Positions 32,997 to 45,141 of a stretch of DNA of 64,000 nt are shown here, one piece after another. Every line of letters starts with the position of its first letter. Within the stretch, counting starts at the first letter, position 1. The translations under genes were made by a program, and so were the position numbers. The stretch spans positions 129,987,572 to 130,051,571 of the forward strand of contig OX336389.2 in NCBI GenBank assembly GCA_946902985.2, given 5' to 3'. The notes under the pieces are model-generated. The model saw nothing but the letters and a program-made list of their open reading frames with translations. It searched no databases and was not told where the DNA came from. This stretch comes from Meconema thalassinum (taxonomy: Eukaryota > Arthropoda > Insecta > Orthoptera > Tettigoniidae).

Positions 32997-34405
32997 ATAG
33001 CTTTCAATATCGTCGATTGAAACTCGTCCCGCGAGGTGGCCTCTATCTGTAACGAACCAAGGGAATTAATCTTTAGAATAGTCAAATGCACGGCTTCTTG
33101 ATTTACTAAGAGTAGGCTACAGAATGTAGTACCACTAAATAAAGATTGTTATCATACCCCATACGAATCATCTTTTCGATTGCCTGATAAGACACGAGAA
33201 ATAAAAAATAAGGGCTTAACAATTTGAACTGATACATCTTGAATTTTTGAAAACAATTGAATATCATTAGATGTCTCTACATTAAGCTCTGAATAAAGAT
33301 TCGCTGTGCCAAATTCCATTACACTCGGATGATTGAATCGCCATAAAAGGCATTTGAAATAATTGTTAATCACTTAGTCGCCATAATGTTTCTGTGTTTC
33401 TCAGGATTAGAGAAAGTCACATATTTACCCATACATAACAGTCCTCTACCACCAATATTTCAGTTTGAGTGCTTAAACACTTTTGGAGATATTGAGAACT
33501 GGTGAAACGTATTGAATGGACACCATGTTGGATTGTTTTAGATCTATGCTATATGCCAGCAGATGAATATTAGTATCGTGCCTCGTCTTACCAACATGCA
33601 TTTCTATCACTTGATTAGGAGACGAGAAATATAAACGTAATTTTGACAATTTAGCAAAGCCGCCATTTTGAAGTTAACATAGAAATTGAATTAAATTAGA
33701 CGGCAATATATTGAACCTTGTATGAAGATTTACCGTGCTAAGTTTCACTGCTTTCGCATAATTAGGTCACGAGAAAAATCCAGTTAAATAATTAAATTTC
33801 GCGCCGCTGCCATGTTGGATTTGTGTGTATCAGTTTAATGAAAGGCCATAACAGAAATTATATTAATACCCACTATCAACAAAATTTCAGTTTGGTTGCT
33901 GTCATATAATCTCAGATATTTAGAACCGTCTAAGTATTTCGGATGATCACCATGTTGAATTTGTCTTCATGTAAGCCATAAGCTATGTACCATAAGATAA
34001 AGATTATTGCTTTGGTTCATTATTCAAACGTTCACTTTGATCGCTGGATAAGGACACAAAAAATAACTTCATATTAAAATTACGCTCAGCCGCCATCTTG
34101 CTTTTATGAAAAATATTGAACTTAATTAGATGTTAGTGGATAAAATCTTGTATATGCATTTATCGTACCAAGTTTCACTGCATTATATTGATTAAATCTT
34201 GAGAAAATGCCATTCAAATATTTTAACTTCGCTTGGCGGCCATGTTGGTTTTGTTCATAACATGTTTTGAGCGTCACATAACTGAACGTACCTTACTATT
34301 CTCTATCAACATACAACATTTCAGGGCGATATCAGTAATAATTATTTTGGAAATATAGAATGTCGGTGAAATACGTGTTTCACGCAGTTGCCAAGTTGGA
34401 GTTTT

Positions 34406-35867
34406 AGCGTATATTCATATCTAAAACAAAAAGGCATACGAGATCACCTTTTGTCCGTGTGTGTGTATGAGTGCGAGTGCATATGCGTGTGTCCCTAATA
34501 AAATCTAAATGGCCGAGGCGATTTCAATGAAACTCGGTAATTGCTTACTACTGCCTCATCCGACCTCGAACGTGCCTCTCAAAATTTAATACGATTCACC
34601 AATCCAACATGGCGCCTATGCGAAATACTTCATTGGCATTCTTTAAGTCCGCAACAGTAGTCTATCATATACTGTATCACCCTGTAATTTTGTAAGGTGA
34701 TAAAGGGTACTACTAGAAGTTCATCTATGTGACTTGCATAAACCTATTAATTACAAAACGAACATGACGGCCAAGCTAAGTCGAAACATTTAAATTTTCT
34801 TTTCTCGTGATTTAACCATCCGAGCACTGTGAAACTCGGTACAGCAAACGTTTATACACATTGTAATACACTTTCATTTAATTTAGTTCAATTGTTTACA
34901 TAAAAAAAAGTTGGCGGTTGTGCAAAATTTTAAAATTAAGTTATTATTTCTTGTGTCCGGAGCATGCGTTTGAAGTGAATGTTTGAATAATGAATCTATG
35001 CCATATTCTATGGCCTACATATATTACAATCCAACATGGCGACTATCCGAAGTACGGTATTTAGTCGGTTCTCAATATCTACGAATCCATTTCAGCAATT
35101 AAACTAAAATTTTGTAAATTCATAAAGACTATTATCATAAAATCACCTATGGATCATTCAATAACCTGGTGAGCTCAAAATGAACATGGCGGCCAAGCGA
35201 AGTAAAACATTTAAATGAAATTTACACGCGATTTAATCATCTAAGCGCAGTGAAACTTGGTACGGTAAATCTTCATATGAAAATTAATACATTCTGATAT
35301 CAAATTAAACTCAACGGTTTTGATAACCCCATGATGGCGGCTGTGCGAAAGTTTTAAATTAAGTTTGTATTGCTTGTGACTTATTCATGCGATCGAAGTG
35401 AAAGTTTGAATATGAACATCTTCAATGTTCTTCATCTAATGGTACATAACTCTTTGGCCTTACCATATAACAATCCAACATGGCGAGCATCCGATATATT
35501 TAAACGGTTATCATTATCTAAGAAGATATTACAGCAAACAAACTGAAATTTTGTATGATGATAGAGCCTATTAACATATGTTCACATATGGATCATTAAA
35601 TAACCTGGTGAGCACAAAACCAACATGGTGGCGACGCGAAATGTAAATATTTAAAAGGATTTTTCTCGCAACTTTTCATCCGAGTGCTGTGATACTTGGC
35701 ACGTTTTATCTTCATAGCTGCCTTATTATACTGACGTCTAATTTAATAGAATTTTATGAGAACTTAAAAATGGTGGCTGTGCAATATTTAAAAATCTCGT
35801 TTTCATCTCTCGTGTCCAGTAGGATATATGAAAATAGGCTAGTTAGCTCTTCACGGAATTAATTGTT
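34406..35867 (+). mobile_element. Y periodic element Y3, nested in Y0
   Basis: It starts after TTTT with AGCGTATATTC, partner AAAAGGCATACGAGATCACC and a GTGT microsatellite. ATGG-type motifs lie at 34610, 34765, 34912, 35038, 35187, 35336, 35481, 35626 and 35771 (spacing 155, 147, 126, 149, 149, 145, 145, 145). It ends GAAAATAGGCTAGTTAGCTCTTCACGGAATTAATTGTT. With nine units and 1462 bp it is longer than Y1, showing that unit number varies. Confidence 0.82.
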
Positions 35868-36019
35868 AATTTTGAGGGGCGTGGTCGGGGTGAACAAGAT
35901 AGTACTATGTCCTTACCGAGATTCATTGAAATTGCTCCAGTTGTTTAGATTTTATTAGAGACACACACACATACGCACACACACACACGGACGATAGGTG
36001 ATCTCATAAGCCCATTTTT

Positions 36020-37540
36020 AGCCTATTTTCATTTTATGAAAAAATAGGCTTATGAGATCACCTTTTGTCCGTGTGTGTGTGCGTATGTGTCTGTGTGATG
36101 TGTGTGTGTGTCCCCCTTATAAATTCTAAACGGCAGAAGCTATTTTAATGAAACTCGGTAAGGTTATAGCACCATTTTGGCCGACCCCCACCGTGCCCTT
36201 CAATTTTCGTTACGTCACACCAATCCAAGATGGCGGCTGTGCGAAATATTTCACCAGCATTCAATATCTCCGAAACTATTACCGATATCACCCCAAAATT
36301 TTGTACGGTGATAAAGGGAACTACTAGCAGTTCACCTAAGAGACTTTCGAAAATCTGGTAACTACAAATCCAACATGGCGGCTAAGCGAAGTTGCGACTT
36401 TAAATAGAAGTTTCTCGCGATTTAACCAACCAAACGCAATGAAACTTGGTACAGTATTTGTTAACACACATTCTAATGCACTGGCGTCTAATTTATTTCA
36501 ATTGTTTACATAACTCAAATGGCGGCTGTGCAAAATATTTCACTGGCATTCTATATCTCCGAAACTATTACTGATACCACCCTCACATTTTGTACGGAGA
36601 TAAGAGGCACTATTGAAAGTTCATTTATGAGACCTTCAAAAACCTGTTAACTACAAAACGAACATGGCGGCCAAGCGAAGTTGAAAGATTTAAAAAGATT
36701 TTTCTCGCGATTTAATCATCCAAACGCAATGAGACTTGGTACAGAAAATGTGTATACACATTGTAATGCATTGGCATCTATTTTAGTTCAATTGTTTATA
36801 TATTCCCAAGATGGCGGCTGTGCGAATTTTAAAATTAAGTTTTAATTTCTTGTGTCGTAATTATGCGATCAAAGTGAAAGTTTGAATAATGAACCTACGC
36901 AGTAATTTTCCTTCAATGATACATTACTCTATTGCCTATACATATAACAATCCAACATGGCGACCATCCAAAATATTTAGATGGTTCTCAATATCTACGA
37001 ATCTATTACAGCAATCAAACTGAATTTCTTTATGCTCATAGGGGCTATGAACATAAGTTCACCTATAGGACTTTCAATAACCTGGTGATCACAAATCCAA
37101 CATGGCGTTGACACGAAGTAAAAGTATTTAAATGGACGTTTCTCGCCATTTAACCATCCGAGTGCAGTGAAACGTGGTAGAGTAAATGTTTATACAAATA
37201 TAAATCCTCTGGCATCTAATTTATTTCAATTGAATCCATAACCACAAGAAGGCAGCTGTGCGAAATTTTAAACTCTCGTTTTCACTTCTTGGGTCCTAAT
37301 CATGCGATTGAAGTTTGAATACTATACGCACACAATAATCTTCATGTAACAGTACATAACTCTAAGACCTACATACTGTATATAAAAATCCAACATGGTG
37401 ATCATCCGAAATATTAGACAGTTCTCAATATCTACGAATCTATTACAGCAATCAAACTGAAATTTTATATGTTGATAGAGGCAATTAACTTAAGTAGGTG
37501 ATATGAAAATAGGCTTTAGTTCTTCACGCAAATACTTGTT
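36020..37540 (+). mobile_element. Y periodic element Y4, inserted in the head palindrome of Y0
   Basis: It begins AGCCTATTTTCATTTTATG with partner AAAATAGGCTTATGAGATC and GTGT repeats. The ATGG motif repeats at 36231, 36376, 36520, 36665, 36812, 36958, 37103, 37250 (degenerate) and 37396, with steps 144-147. It ends GAAAATAGGCTTTAGTTCTTCACGCAAATACTTGTT then TTT. The flanks are the two halves of the Y0 head (CCCATTTT / TTTCATAAG). It is the most regular array in the window. Confidence 0.85.
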
Positions 37541-37561
37541 TTTCATAAGATGGAAGTAGGA

Positions 37562-37800
37562 TAAAAATTAAATAGGTCTATGTGATCACTTGGGACCTCT
37601 GTCTGTGTGTCAGTGTGCCTGGTTGTCAAGCGGAAACGCCTTAACGTAATTGAATAACAGATTCTGCAAACGTAGTCGGATGCATAAGGAACAAAACTCT
37701 CAGCTACTTAATTAAAATGTAGCAGTCGTGCAAAATTTTCAAAATTCAATAACCAATAGGTTTCGTTTGAATAGATGATGGCCCATTAAAATTGACTTTA
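37562..37800 (+). mobile_element. Outermost Y element (Y00), resumed head
   Basis: AAATAGGTCTATGTGATCAC, then CTGTCTGTGTGTCAGTGTG and later GTAGCAGTCGTGCAAAATTTTC, continue a diverged Y element after Y0. No tail is found, so the right end is approximate. Confidence 0.5.
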
Positions 37801-40749
37801 AGTGAGCTTCATATGATGGATTCAAGTTTCCCAAATTACAGCCTAATTACACTAAGTTAGGCGCAATTTAAAAAGAAATCTGTATTAAATATCGAAATAA
37901 AAATATATAAGTATTGAACCCTTTATCCCCTGATGGATAAATGATTCGATGTTTTATTTCTACAATTAATTAATATTTCCACCAGCGTCAAGAAATAGCC
38001 AGACAAAGATGAGGAAACTTCAAGCATTGTGGGAGACAGTGGGGATATACCTGCAGCAGTTTGACAAAAGGCTAAATACTTAGGGAATATGAAAGGAAAT
38101 AGCCTATCGATGATTCAGAAGGACAGGTGCTGGCTACCTCAAAATAGAAGGGACGCGTGGTGAGACACGCTTGTGGCATGTTCATTGTACTATTCGCGCC
38201 TAGAAAAAATATAATGCAGTAACTTGAGTGGCTGATGGTACTACTGGAAACTCCTACTAGGCCGAGGTCTGATAAAAACCGCGAAAGTAACGTAATTGTG
38301 GGACCTATAGGAGATGAATGCTTATGAACGCGCCAAGTCTAGCTGGGGCACGCGATAGCTAGCATTAACGCGGGAGATCGGCTAGACAACATCTCTACGA
38401 TCGATTCTAGAATTAATAGGCATATTCTTGACCTGCGCAATTTTACAAGTCCAGTGATATTTGTTTCATTCCTGTACCACTATTATTTTGAGAAATTTTT
38501 ATATATTTTCCCCCTCTATCGATACCTAGGCCCAGTTCATTTATAAATGGCGTGAAGAGCCAAGACATTACATTACATTTTGTGCGTCTGAGGACGTAGG
38601 CTGACGTTATTTTGTGTGTCGGAGGACACAGATTGACATCTTGTGTTTTGCGCGTCTGAGGACGTAGGCACTTGTACTTTGCGTGTCATGAGGACACAGA
38701 TTTTTATTAAGACAAATGTGTTGTAAATTCAGTGTGATAGATAGTCACAGTACTATTTTTGTAGGGCCAGTATCATCGACAATTCGCCAACAGACTGTTT
38801 TGGGGAAATAAGTACCTAAACGGTGAATTTAGTAGACAGAAATCGAGTGTGTAATGACCTATAACTTTTTGCATCAGCTCGAGAGATGACATCGCTTATC
38901 TTGGAAGAAGTTTGGAACTGTCAACACTCCGTTGAGATGTTCGAGACAAGCTAAGCAGCATTAAGTAGGGAGATGGCTGCAGATGTCCGCTGACGGGTGA
39001 CTGGCCGAGGATGAGTACTGAATAATATTCTTATTCTCTGACAAATCAACTTATGGTATATGGGACATATTTTTTTGTAAATATCTTGCTTGTGTTGATT
39101 AACGTAGTGTATTTAGTTATGGTCTGACACACATTTTTGCATGGAAACAGCTCGCACAAGTGTTCGTAGTCGTAGGTTCTTGTTTGTTTGTTTTAATTAA
39201 CGTGGCTATGTGGACGACCGTGTTCGCATATGTTTACGCAATGCGGTTAAGAAACGTCTCTCGGAGATATGTTGTGTTTCAGAAGTAGGACTGAAATAAT
39301 ATAATCATAAAGTAGATTGGTGGGTAAATTGATCTTTGTAGTGTTTATCATTGATCAGATTCATTAAGTTTATTGCCTTTGGAGCAATGTGAGTTGTGGC
39401 AAAGAGCATTCAGCTCTCTCATAGGTTTTAATATTCCTAAATAATTTGTGAGCATCTGATTCAACCGACCTGTGTGAAAAGTGTTATGTCATTCCCAGTA
39501 ATGAGTGTGTGTGTGTTTTATTGGTCATTACAAGCGGGAATTTCAGCGTAGACTGATTTCTGTCAGCTTGGTGCCGAGTCCATATCGTGACCTTGCCAGG
39601 GCGTATGTGGCTATATCGATTAATGTCTTGCCATATGTGCATATGGTTGAGATTTGTTGCTGTTGAATCTACGAGATAACGGGAGAGTTAGTCAAGTTAT
39701 TTTTACACACTGGAGCTGGATGATGACAAAAGTTGAGAGGAAGGGGGGAACCTGTTTTCACAAGGAGGGTTGAACAGACTGCATCGAGGTCATTAGTGGT
39801 GTACATGTTGGCTCCGTATTAATAGTTGAAATACAGAATAAGAACTGATCGATGATAAAAATTGTTTAAATAAATGGGAGTTGCCTACGAATCATTATAA
39901 ACTCCGAAGCGTTATCTTATCGCAATTTTTTTTATTCATGTAAAATAATGTCAGCCGTGAGGCATATGTTTTCTTTTTGTTTGTTGTTGGTTTATTTCTA
40001 GTCTTGTGTCAGTGACTCCGAGTGATCACGTGCGGCGCTATGTTTTCCTTGTTTGTTTGTTTGTTTGAGCATTTTGGCCTTGCAGGCAAGCTCGTTGTCA
40101 GATGAGCCATCTCACTGGGAGAGGATCTCGAGGGAGATTCCTGTAAATATTTAATATTAGGTTGTGTGTCAGCATTAATTTTAAGGATTTTTATTAGTGT
40201 TGTGTCCTATATCCGTAAACGTTGATTTACGAGATGATTGTTCGTAAGCACCGTGGCTGTTACCCGCTGAAAACGAACAGTCATCCAAGTACTCATTCCT
40301 CGTAGATAGTCATTACGCGTACATAAAATCCTGATGCAAGTTGGTGGAACTTGGATCCACATTTTTATGAGGAGGAGATCCGTCTGATCCCTCATAGTTA
40401 TATATATTTCTGTCATGGGAAGATTCAGGAAGGAATAATATTGTTGTTATTTATATTCATTTATGCACCATTAGTCATTAAATTATGTTATTATTTTACG
40501 TCTTGTCACTTCCTTTCTTTATTATAGTTTTAATCTTATGACCCTTCCCTCAGTAGAGCATGTTGTTTGGCGAACGTACATCACACTATGAACTGAGCGC
40601 GACCCCTTGATAAAGATTCTTGCATATAAACACTGCGATACTGAAGGGTTCAGTATGTATAATCATAAAAAATAAACATTTTCAAATTAAAATTATTAAA
40701 CTTAAAATGAAAATCAAAAAAGAATTTTAATATTGAGGATAATTATTTA
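37801..40749. other. Unrecognised stretch with a short local duplication
   Basis: No protein-like ORF. At 38581-38700 two ~70-bp units repeat the pattern GCGTCTGAGGACGTAGGC then GTGTC-GAGGACACAGAT. T/G-rich segments with TGTTTGTTTG runs lie at 39180 and 40050. It may be an old LTR-type element, but no ends are visible. Confidence 0.35.
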
Positions 40750-41148
40750 TTGTTGTTGATTAATTGAGGACCTTTGCGATATCGTTGTCATGTACCCCCG
40801 TGTACTTAAGTGTGTGTAATCTCTGTGATAACCTGTGTTATTGTTATGGCTGTATTGGTGGTTTTAACTGTAATTCTGATGAGTATTGGGAAAGAGGCGG
40901 CTGCGGCCTTCAGTTAGGAATCATCCCAGCATGTGCCTGGAGTAGAAGTGGGAAATCACGGAAAACTACTTCCAGGATGGCGGTGGTGGGAATCGCACCC
41001 ATCTCTTCTCAGGTTTTTACCTCACGAGACTGAGTGTACCTCGTTGCAACCCTCAGACCAAAATTAAATTTGTTGGTAGAGCCGGGAATCAAACCCGGGC
41101 CTTCGCGGTGACAGACAAGTATGCTAGCCACTACGCAACGAGGTGGAC
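40750..41148 (-). repeat. SINE family A, near-complete copy
   Basis: On the minus strand: head CCACCTCGTTGCGTAGTGGCTAGCATACTTG (A box TAGTGGCTAGC), B box GGGTTTGATTCCCGGC (inverse at 41088), TTTAATTTTGGTCTGAGGG, second box GGTGCGATTCC, core GTAGTTTTCCGTGATTTCCCACTTC, AACACAGGTTATCACAGAG, and the CAA-rich tail at 40750. This is a good reference copy for the family. Confidence 0.85.
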
Positions 41149-42220
41149 TAGATAATAGTTAAAATGGGATTTGAATAATTACATTTTATTTTTTTTGCTG
41201 TAGAGGGTTAAAACTCTGGATCCGAAACTAGGGCTTCCAGAAATGCAGCCATCCAGCTAAACTCTTTGCCAGTTTCACCACACTTTAAGGTGGTTAAAAT
41301 TCGAAATTACTTCATAGCTGGCAGAGAAAATAGTTGATTTGCTTGACAAAGCACTCCCACAAAGTACATTCTGTGTGGTGTAAGCAGCATTACTTATTCA
41401 TAGCACTTTAGTGTGGCGGTTTTCAAACGGGGGCTTAGCTCTTCAGTACCCCATGCAGGTACATCACGCTACTAACCGGCCCCAAGAATAGACACGTAAT
41501 TAGTGGCATCCTCTCACAATCAAGATTTATTCCCATCCGCTAATGAAAGCCAGACATTAAAACGGACAAGAGAGAAAATTGATAAATTCTGTATGGGGAA
41601 AACTTTTACTGCATGTTATATATACTGGTGAGCCTTCAACGCTTTATGACTGTGTTAAATATTAACCAAAGTGTAGGCCAGTACTGTGTCGTGCGCGTCA
41701 AAACATGGAACACGCCACTTAGTGCCTCCCTTCCTCTTCTCCCCACCCACAAAACTTACACCAACGCTCGTCTCATAACGTTTATAGCCATTGATGAAAA
41801 TTTATGGCAAACAAAAGTATACCGCCAATATGTTTCGCGTTCCAAACTTAGGATGTTTTCTGGTAAGGAAGCCTTAATTAAGCATGTGCAAAATATATTA
41901 TCGCTGCAATGGTTGGTAATAAAATCAAATTATTCTAGTTACCTGATTTTGCTTTAATGGCATTCCTCTACGGAATAAGTAGTCTAATGGGAATGTGATA
42001 CATTAATGTGAGAAGAAATCTCTGTATCCATTGCATGGAGATAGAAAGTGATATAAAGATCCTGAGCGATATTTGATCGAGTGGGTGTGCATCGTAAAAG
42101 TAATTCTACATCCCCTATTTTGAGTGGGTGGATTCCAAGGAACACGCTCTAATTATTCTTGCTAGTCGTAATGGGTGTCACCTAGCGTAATAATATTGTC
42201 CATATTTAGTCGTATATATA
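41149..42220. other. No recognisable gene or element
   Basis: An incidental 114-residue ORF at 41613-41957 has no motif I recognise. Confidence 0.4.
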
Positions 42221-42284
42221 TTTTTTGTCGCGTGGCCTGCTGAGAGGCCGAGTGCAGGTCTTTCTAGTCGACGCCCGTGGGTGA
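42221..42284 (-). repeat. SINE family B, left part (split by solo LTR)
   Basis: TTTTTTGTCGCGTGGCCTGC through CGACGCCCGTGGGTGA is the poly-A end and 3' part of family B. It breaks exactly where the LTR-like insertion begins and continues at 44101. Confidence 0.9.
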
Positions 42285-44100
42285 TGGTGTATTCTTTTGA
42301 ATACACGGTCAGTCAGAGTTAGCTTTTGCTGCTTTTCGATTTATCTATTTTATTTAATTCCTTCTTCGCAGATACCAACGGTGATCTTTTCTATTTCTCC
42401 GTGCACTTGCATATGTTTTGTATAAGCCTGTTCTAGATATGTATCTTCTATGGAAACCCTAGCGGCATCTAGCAGCTAACTGCTGATGTTCTTCTATTTT
42501 TCTGAACTCAAGAGGACTTCCTCACCAATCCACTCCACCAGGCATCGTCATTGTCGCCAGCTAACATCTCCTTGAAGACTGCTCCATGAAGAAGATTTAT
42601 ACTTGTACAAAGATGTTATTTTTTGTATGTTGGTCATTCTCTTGTATATTACCCCCTCTACCTCGTCTCCTTGGGCCCCTCGGTGCGCCGTTCTGCTCAT
42701 TCACTTCTTGTTCGGCCGTCTAGTGTACAGTGCATAGCCCTCTCAGAGCCAGTCTCCTGTTTTAATGAGACATTTTAAACTAGACGCCATGTCTACTTTT
42801 TAAACCAACCGTCACCAGGAACCATCGCCTGTTCTACATGAAAAGAAAGCTAAGTACAAAACTTCAATGTTTTTAAACATATTTTAATGTTTTTAAAGAG
42901 CTAAACGCTTTTTAATTTAAATTCATAGACAGCGTGGTGTTGCTCACTATTGTGCAATAACCGTCTTCGAGGGATTTTTTCTTGTCATGTTCTAGCTATC
43001 TAAGTTGACTTTAAAACATGAAATTTAGTACTTCTTGTACAAATTAAATGGGAATACTTTCTCACACCGAGGGATTCATGTTAATTAACCGCTGTCTATA
43101 AAACTTAGCTTTCCACCGCGGGACCTCTTTTGTCCCATTTAACTGTCATCATTTCTGGAATTTTCTACGTATACCAATCTTTCTAATAGTCAAGAAACCT
43201 AGCATTTCCTACAACAAATACGGGAATACGCCACCCCACCGAGGGACTACTATTGCATCAATTAACTGTTGCCACAATTCTGGAACAATTATGTGGATCT
43301 TAAAACTTGTACAACGCAAGTGACATGTCAAAATTCAACCAAGTGATCTCCACAACTGCAATAAATTTTCGCTTCATAAACTCTGTGCTGCAATAGTGAA
43401 CTTTTCCAATCCATCGATAGACTTAAGTACAAAACAGTGCCCGTTGAACTATCAACCGCGCCGCGTTCGTTAGAGCATTAAATCTGGCCAGGACTTTTTC
43501 CTAAAGTTCCTATTTCCGTTTCCCAAATACCTTTACTAACTAAATTAGATTTAACTACTGGGTTTTTTCCTTTTTCTACGCGGCTTAGCCCATAGAGGCT
43601 CCCTCCCAATTTGTCGGATTTACAATACCTTCATTCTGCATAAACTGTGGCTAGTCCACATTTTAATATGCATCTTTCCCTTCTAAAATTAGGGCATCGT
43701 TCTTTTTCTAATCAGAAAGGAGTTAACTAATTGTAATCCAGGTTTCGTTAATACGACCTGTGCAATTTTTTGTATATTACCTCTGGTAATTTCTATTTAA
43801 AAGTAACGGTAATTTCCGCTTGTGATTTGTTCTTACTTTTCTGTTACAATCAGGAATCTAATACATTTTTATAGCATTTTCGATTGCCATAAGGGCATTC
43901 TAAAAGTGCTTGAATCGTGCCCATTAAACTTTCAAAGTTAAAATTGCTTTACAATTTCAAATTTCCTAATCTTAAGCACCCTTTTTAAAAATCTGTGTAA
44001 GATTTTAGTGCTTTCTCAGGTTCGAAATTTGTACCATATTTAATATTGTTCATTGTAAACCTCTTATTATTAGGTCTAAGACCTTGGCATTTTATAAACA
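42285..44100. mobile_element. Solo-LTR-like insertion, 1816 bp, splitting a SINE
   Basis: The inserted DNA begins TGGTGTATTC and ends ATAAACA, the TG...CA ends of long terminal repeats. GGTGA is duplicated on both sides (42280-42284, 44101-44105). The first 20 bases hold GTGTATTC-TTTT-GAATACAC, a perfect hairpin. There is no gag/pol ORF, primer-binding site or second LTR, so a solo LTR is the simplest reading. The interior has related blocks GAGGGATTCATGTTAATTAAC and GAGGGACTACTATTGCATC... that look like diverged internal repeats. Bel/Pao and Gypsy LTRs have 4-5-bp duplications, but I cannot choose. Confidence 0.78.
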
Positions 44101-44105
44101 GGTGA

Positions 44106-44356
44106 CCTGTGCGCCGGGATGAGAGATGGAATTGATGAAGATGAATGAAACTGGGCAAGGATGTGGAAGGAAGCGGCCGTGGCCTGTTAGTAGGTACCGT
44201 CCCAGCATTTGCCTGGTGTTGAAAATGGGAAACCAATCAAAACCATTTCAAGGACTTCCGACGGTGGGCCTCGAACCCACGCGTCTACCGAGTCAGCATA
44301 GAGCTTGTCCCCATGACTTAACGCTGCGCTTTAGCGAGCGTAGCCACGGCTGTCGG
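44106..44356 (-). repeat. SINE family B, right part
   Basis: It resumes at CCTGTGCGCCGGGATGAGAG and carries GGAAGCGGCCGTGGCCTG, core GCATTTGCCTGGTG, inverse B box CTCGAACCCACGCG and the tRNA-like end AGCGAGCGTAGCCACGGCTG. Joined to 42221-42284 it equals the full copies at 18163 and 55148. Confidence 0.9.
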
Positions 44357-44397
44357 TAGTATTTTGTAATAATCCTCGTGTACTTCGTTGTCTGTGG

Positions 44398-44586
44398 AGT
44401 TGTTGTTGTTGTTGTTGTTGCATTTGAGGCGCTTGGACATCGTAGTCATTTAATCCTGTGTTTTTGGGTTTGTGCAGAATTTGCTTGATAACATGTGTTA
44501 CTGTGCTGCCTCTACTAGTGCGTGTATTTGGACAAGAAGCGGCCGTGATCTTAAGTTAGGTACCATCCCGGCATATCCCTGGAATA
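44398..44586 (-). repeat. SINE family A, left part (split by MITE)
   Basis: (GTT)n at 44400-44420, GAGGCGCTTGGACATCGTAG, TGATAACATGTGTTACTGTG, then CGGCCGTGATCTTAAG and CCATCCCGGCATATCCCTGG. The core is interrupted and continues at 45142. Confidence 0.85.
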
Positions 44587-45139
44587 CAGGGTGTAACAAC
44601 AATGTACGGCACAAAACGTAGGACACATTCCTCACACGTAGACTAAGAAATTATGTTATATGAACATGGGTCCGGAAACGCTTTGTTTCCATGTTAGACC
44701 CAATTGTCTCCAAGTCATTAATCATGGAAAACACTCGAGAACAGAACATACCAGCATACCACATGCAATTATTTCTCACAGGAGGTGTTCAATATGGCGT
44801 CCGTGCGCATTCATACATTCATCAACCCGCCGTCGTAGTGAATCTCGGATGCGTTGATGTATACCTGGAGTATTGCGTATGGCAACAGGGCCTTGTAAAA
44901 TAAAAATCACTCCGCTTCACCTACGATAATGACAACGTAACCAGACGTAACCAAGACTGCATGTTCCCCATGATTCTAACGTTCTGTTCTTGTGATTTCC
45001 CATGATTAATGAGTTGGAGAAAATGAGTTGTAACATGGAAACAAAGAGTTTCCAGACCCATGTTCATATAACATGATTTCTTCGTCTACGTGTGAAGAAT
45101 GTGTCCTGCATTTTGTGCCGTACAATTTTGTTACACCTG
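44587..45139. mobile_element. Foldback MITE (Tc1/mariner-type) inside a SINE
   Basis: The terminal inverted repeats, CAGGGTGTAACAACAATGTA at the left and the inverse of CAGGTGTAACAAAATTGTAC at the right, stay alignable for about 180 of 553 bases (GGCACAAAAYG, ACACGTAGAC, ATGTTATATGAACATGGGTC, TTGTTTCCATGTTA, TCATTAATCATGG). TA flanks both ends (44585-44586, 45140-45141). The terminal CAGGGTGTAAC is shared with the element at 31412-32996, so a related transposase may mobilise it. No coding capacity. Confidence 0.88.
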
Positions 45140-45141
45140 TA

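Larger units (their letters stand above)
31234..37561 (-). mobile_element. Y periodic element Y0, minus strand, split by three insertions
   Basis: The tail end is AACAAGTAGTT-ACGTGA-AGAACTAAATAGCCTATTTTC at 31234. Body units are recognisable from about 33200, with CCAT motifs at 33381, 33523, 33663, 33810, 33950, 34093, 34240 and 34391 (140-151 bp apart). After Y3, the body-head junction GGGGCGTGGTCGGGGTGAAC and ACACAC microsatellite resume at 35875-35990. The head GGTGATCTCATAAGCCCATTTT is cut by Y4 and its last part TTTCATAAGATGGAAGTAGG lies at 37541-37560. Insertions inside it are a Tc1/mariner-type element (31412-32996), Y3 (34406-35867) and Y4 (36020-37540). No ORF of its own. Confidence 0.72.

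Noticed and set aside
36190..37410. Regular repeats considered as a CRISPR-like array
   Set aside because: Whole ~146-bp units are homologous, with no unique spacers; the sequence is eukaryotic and the repeats are tandem minisatellite units.
41613..41957. 114-residue ORF
   Set aside because: No recognisable domain, no splice or promoter context, no matching repeat.
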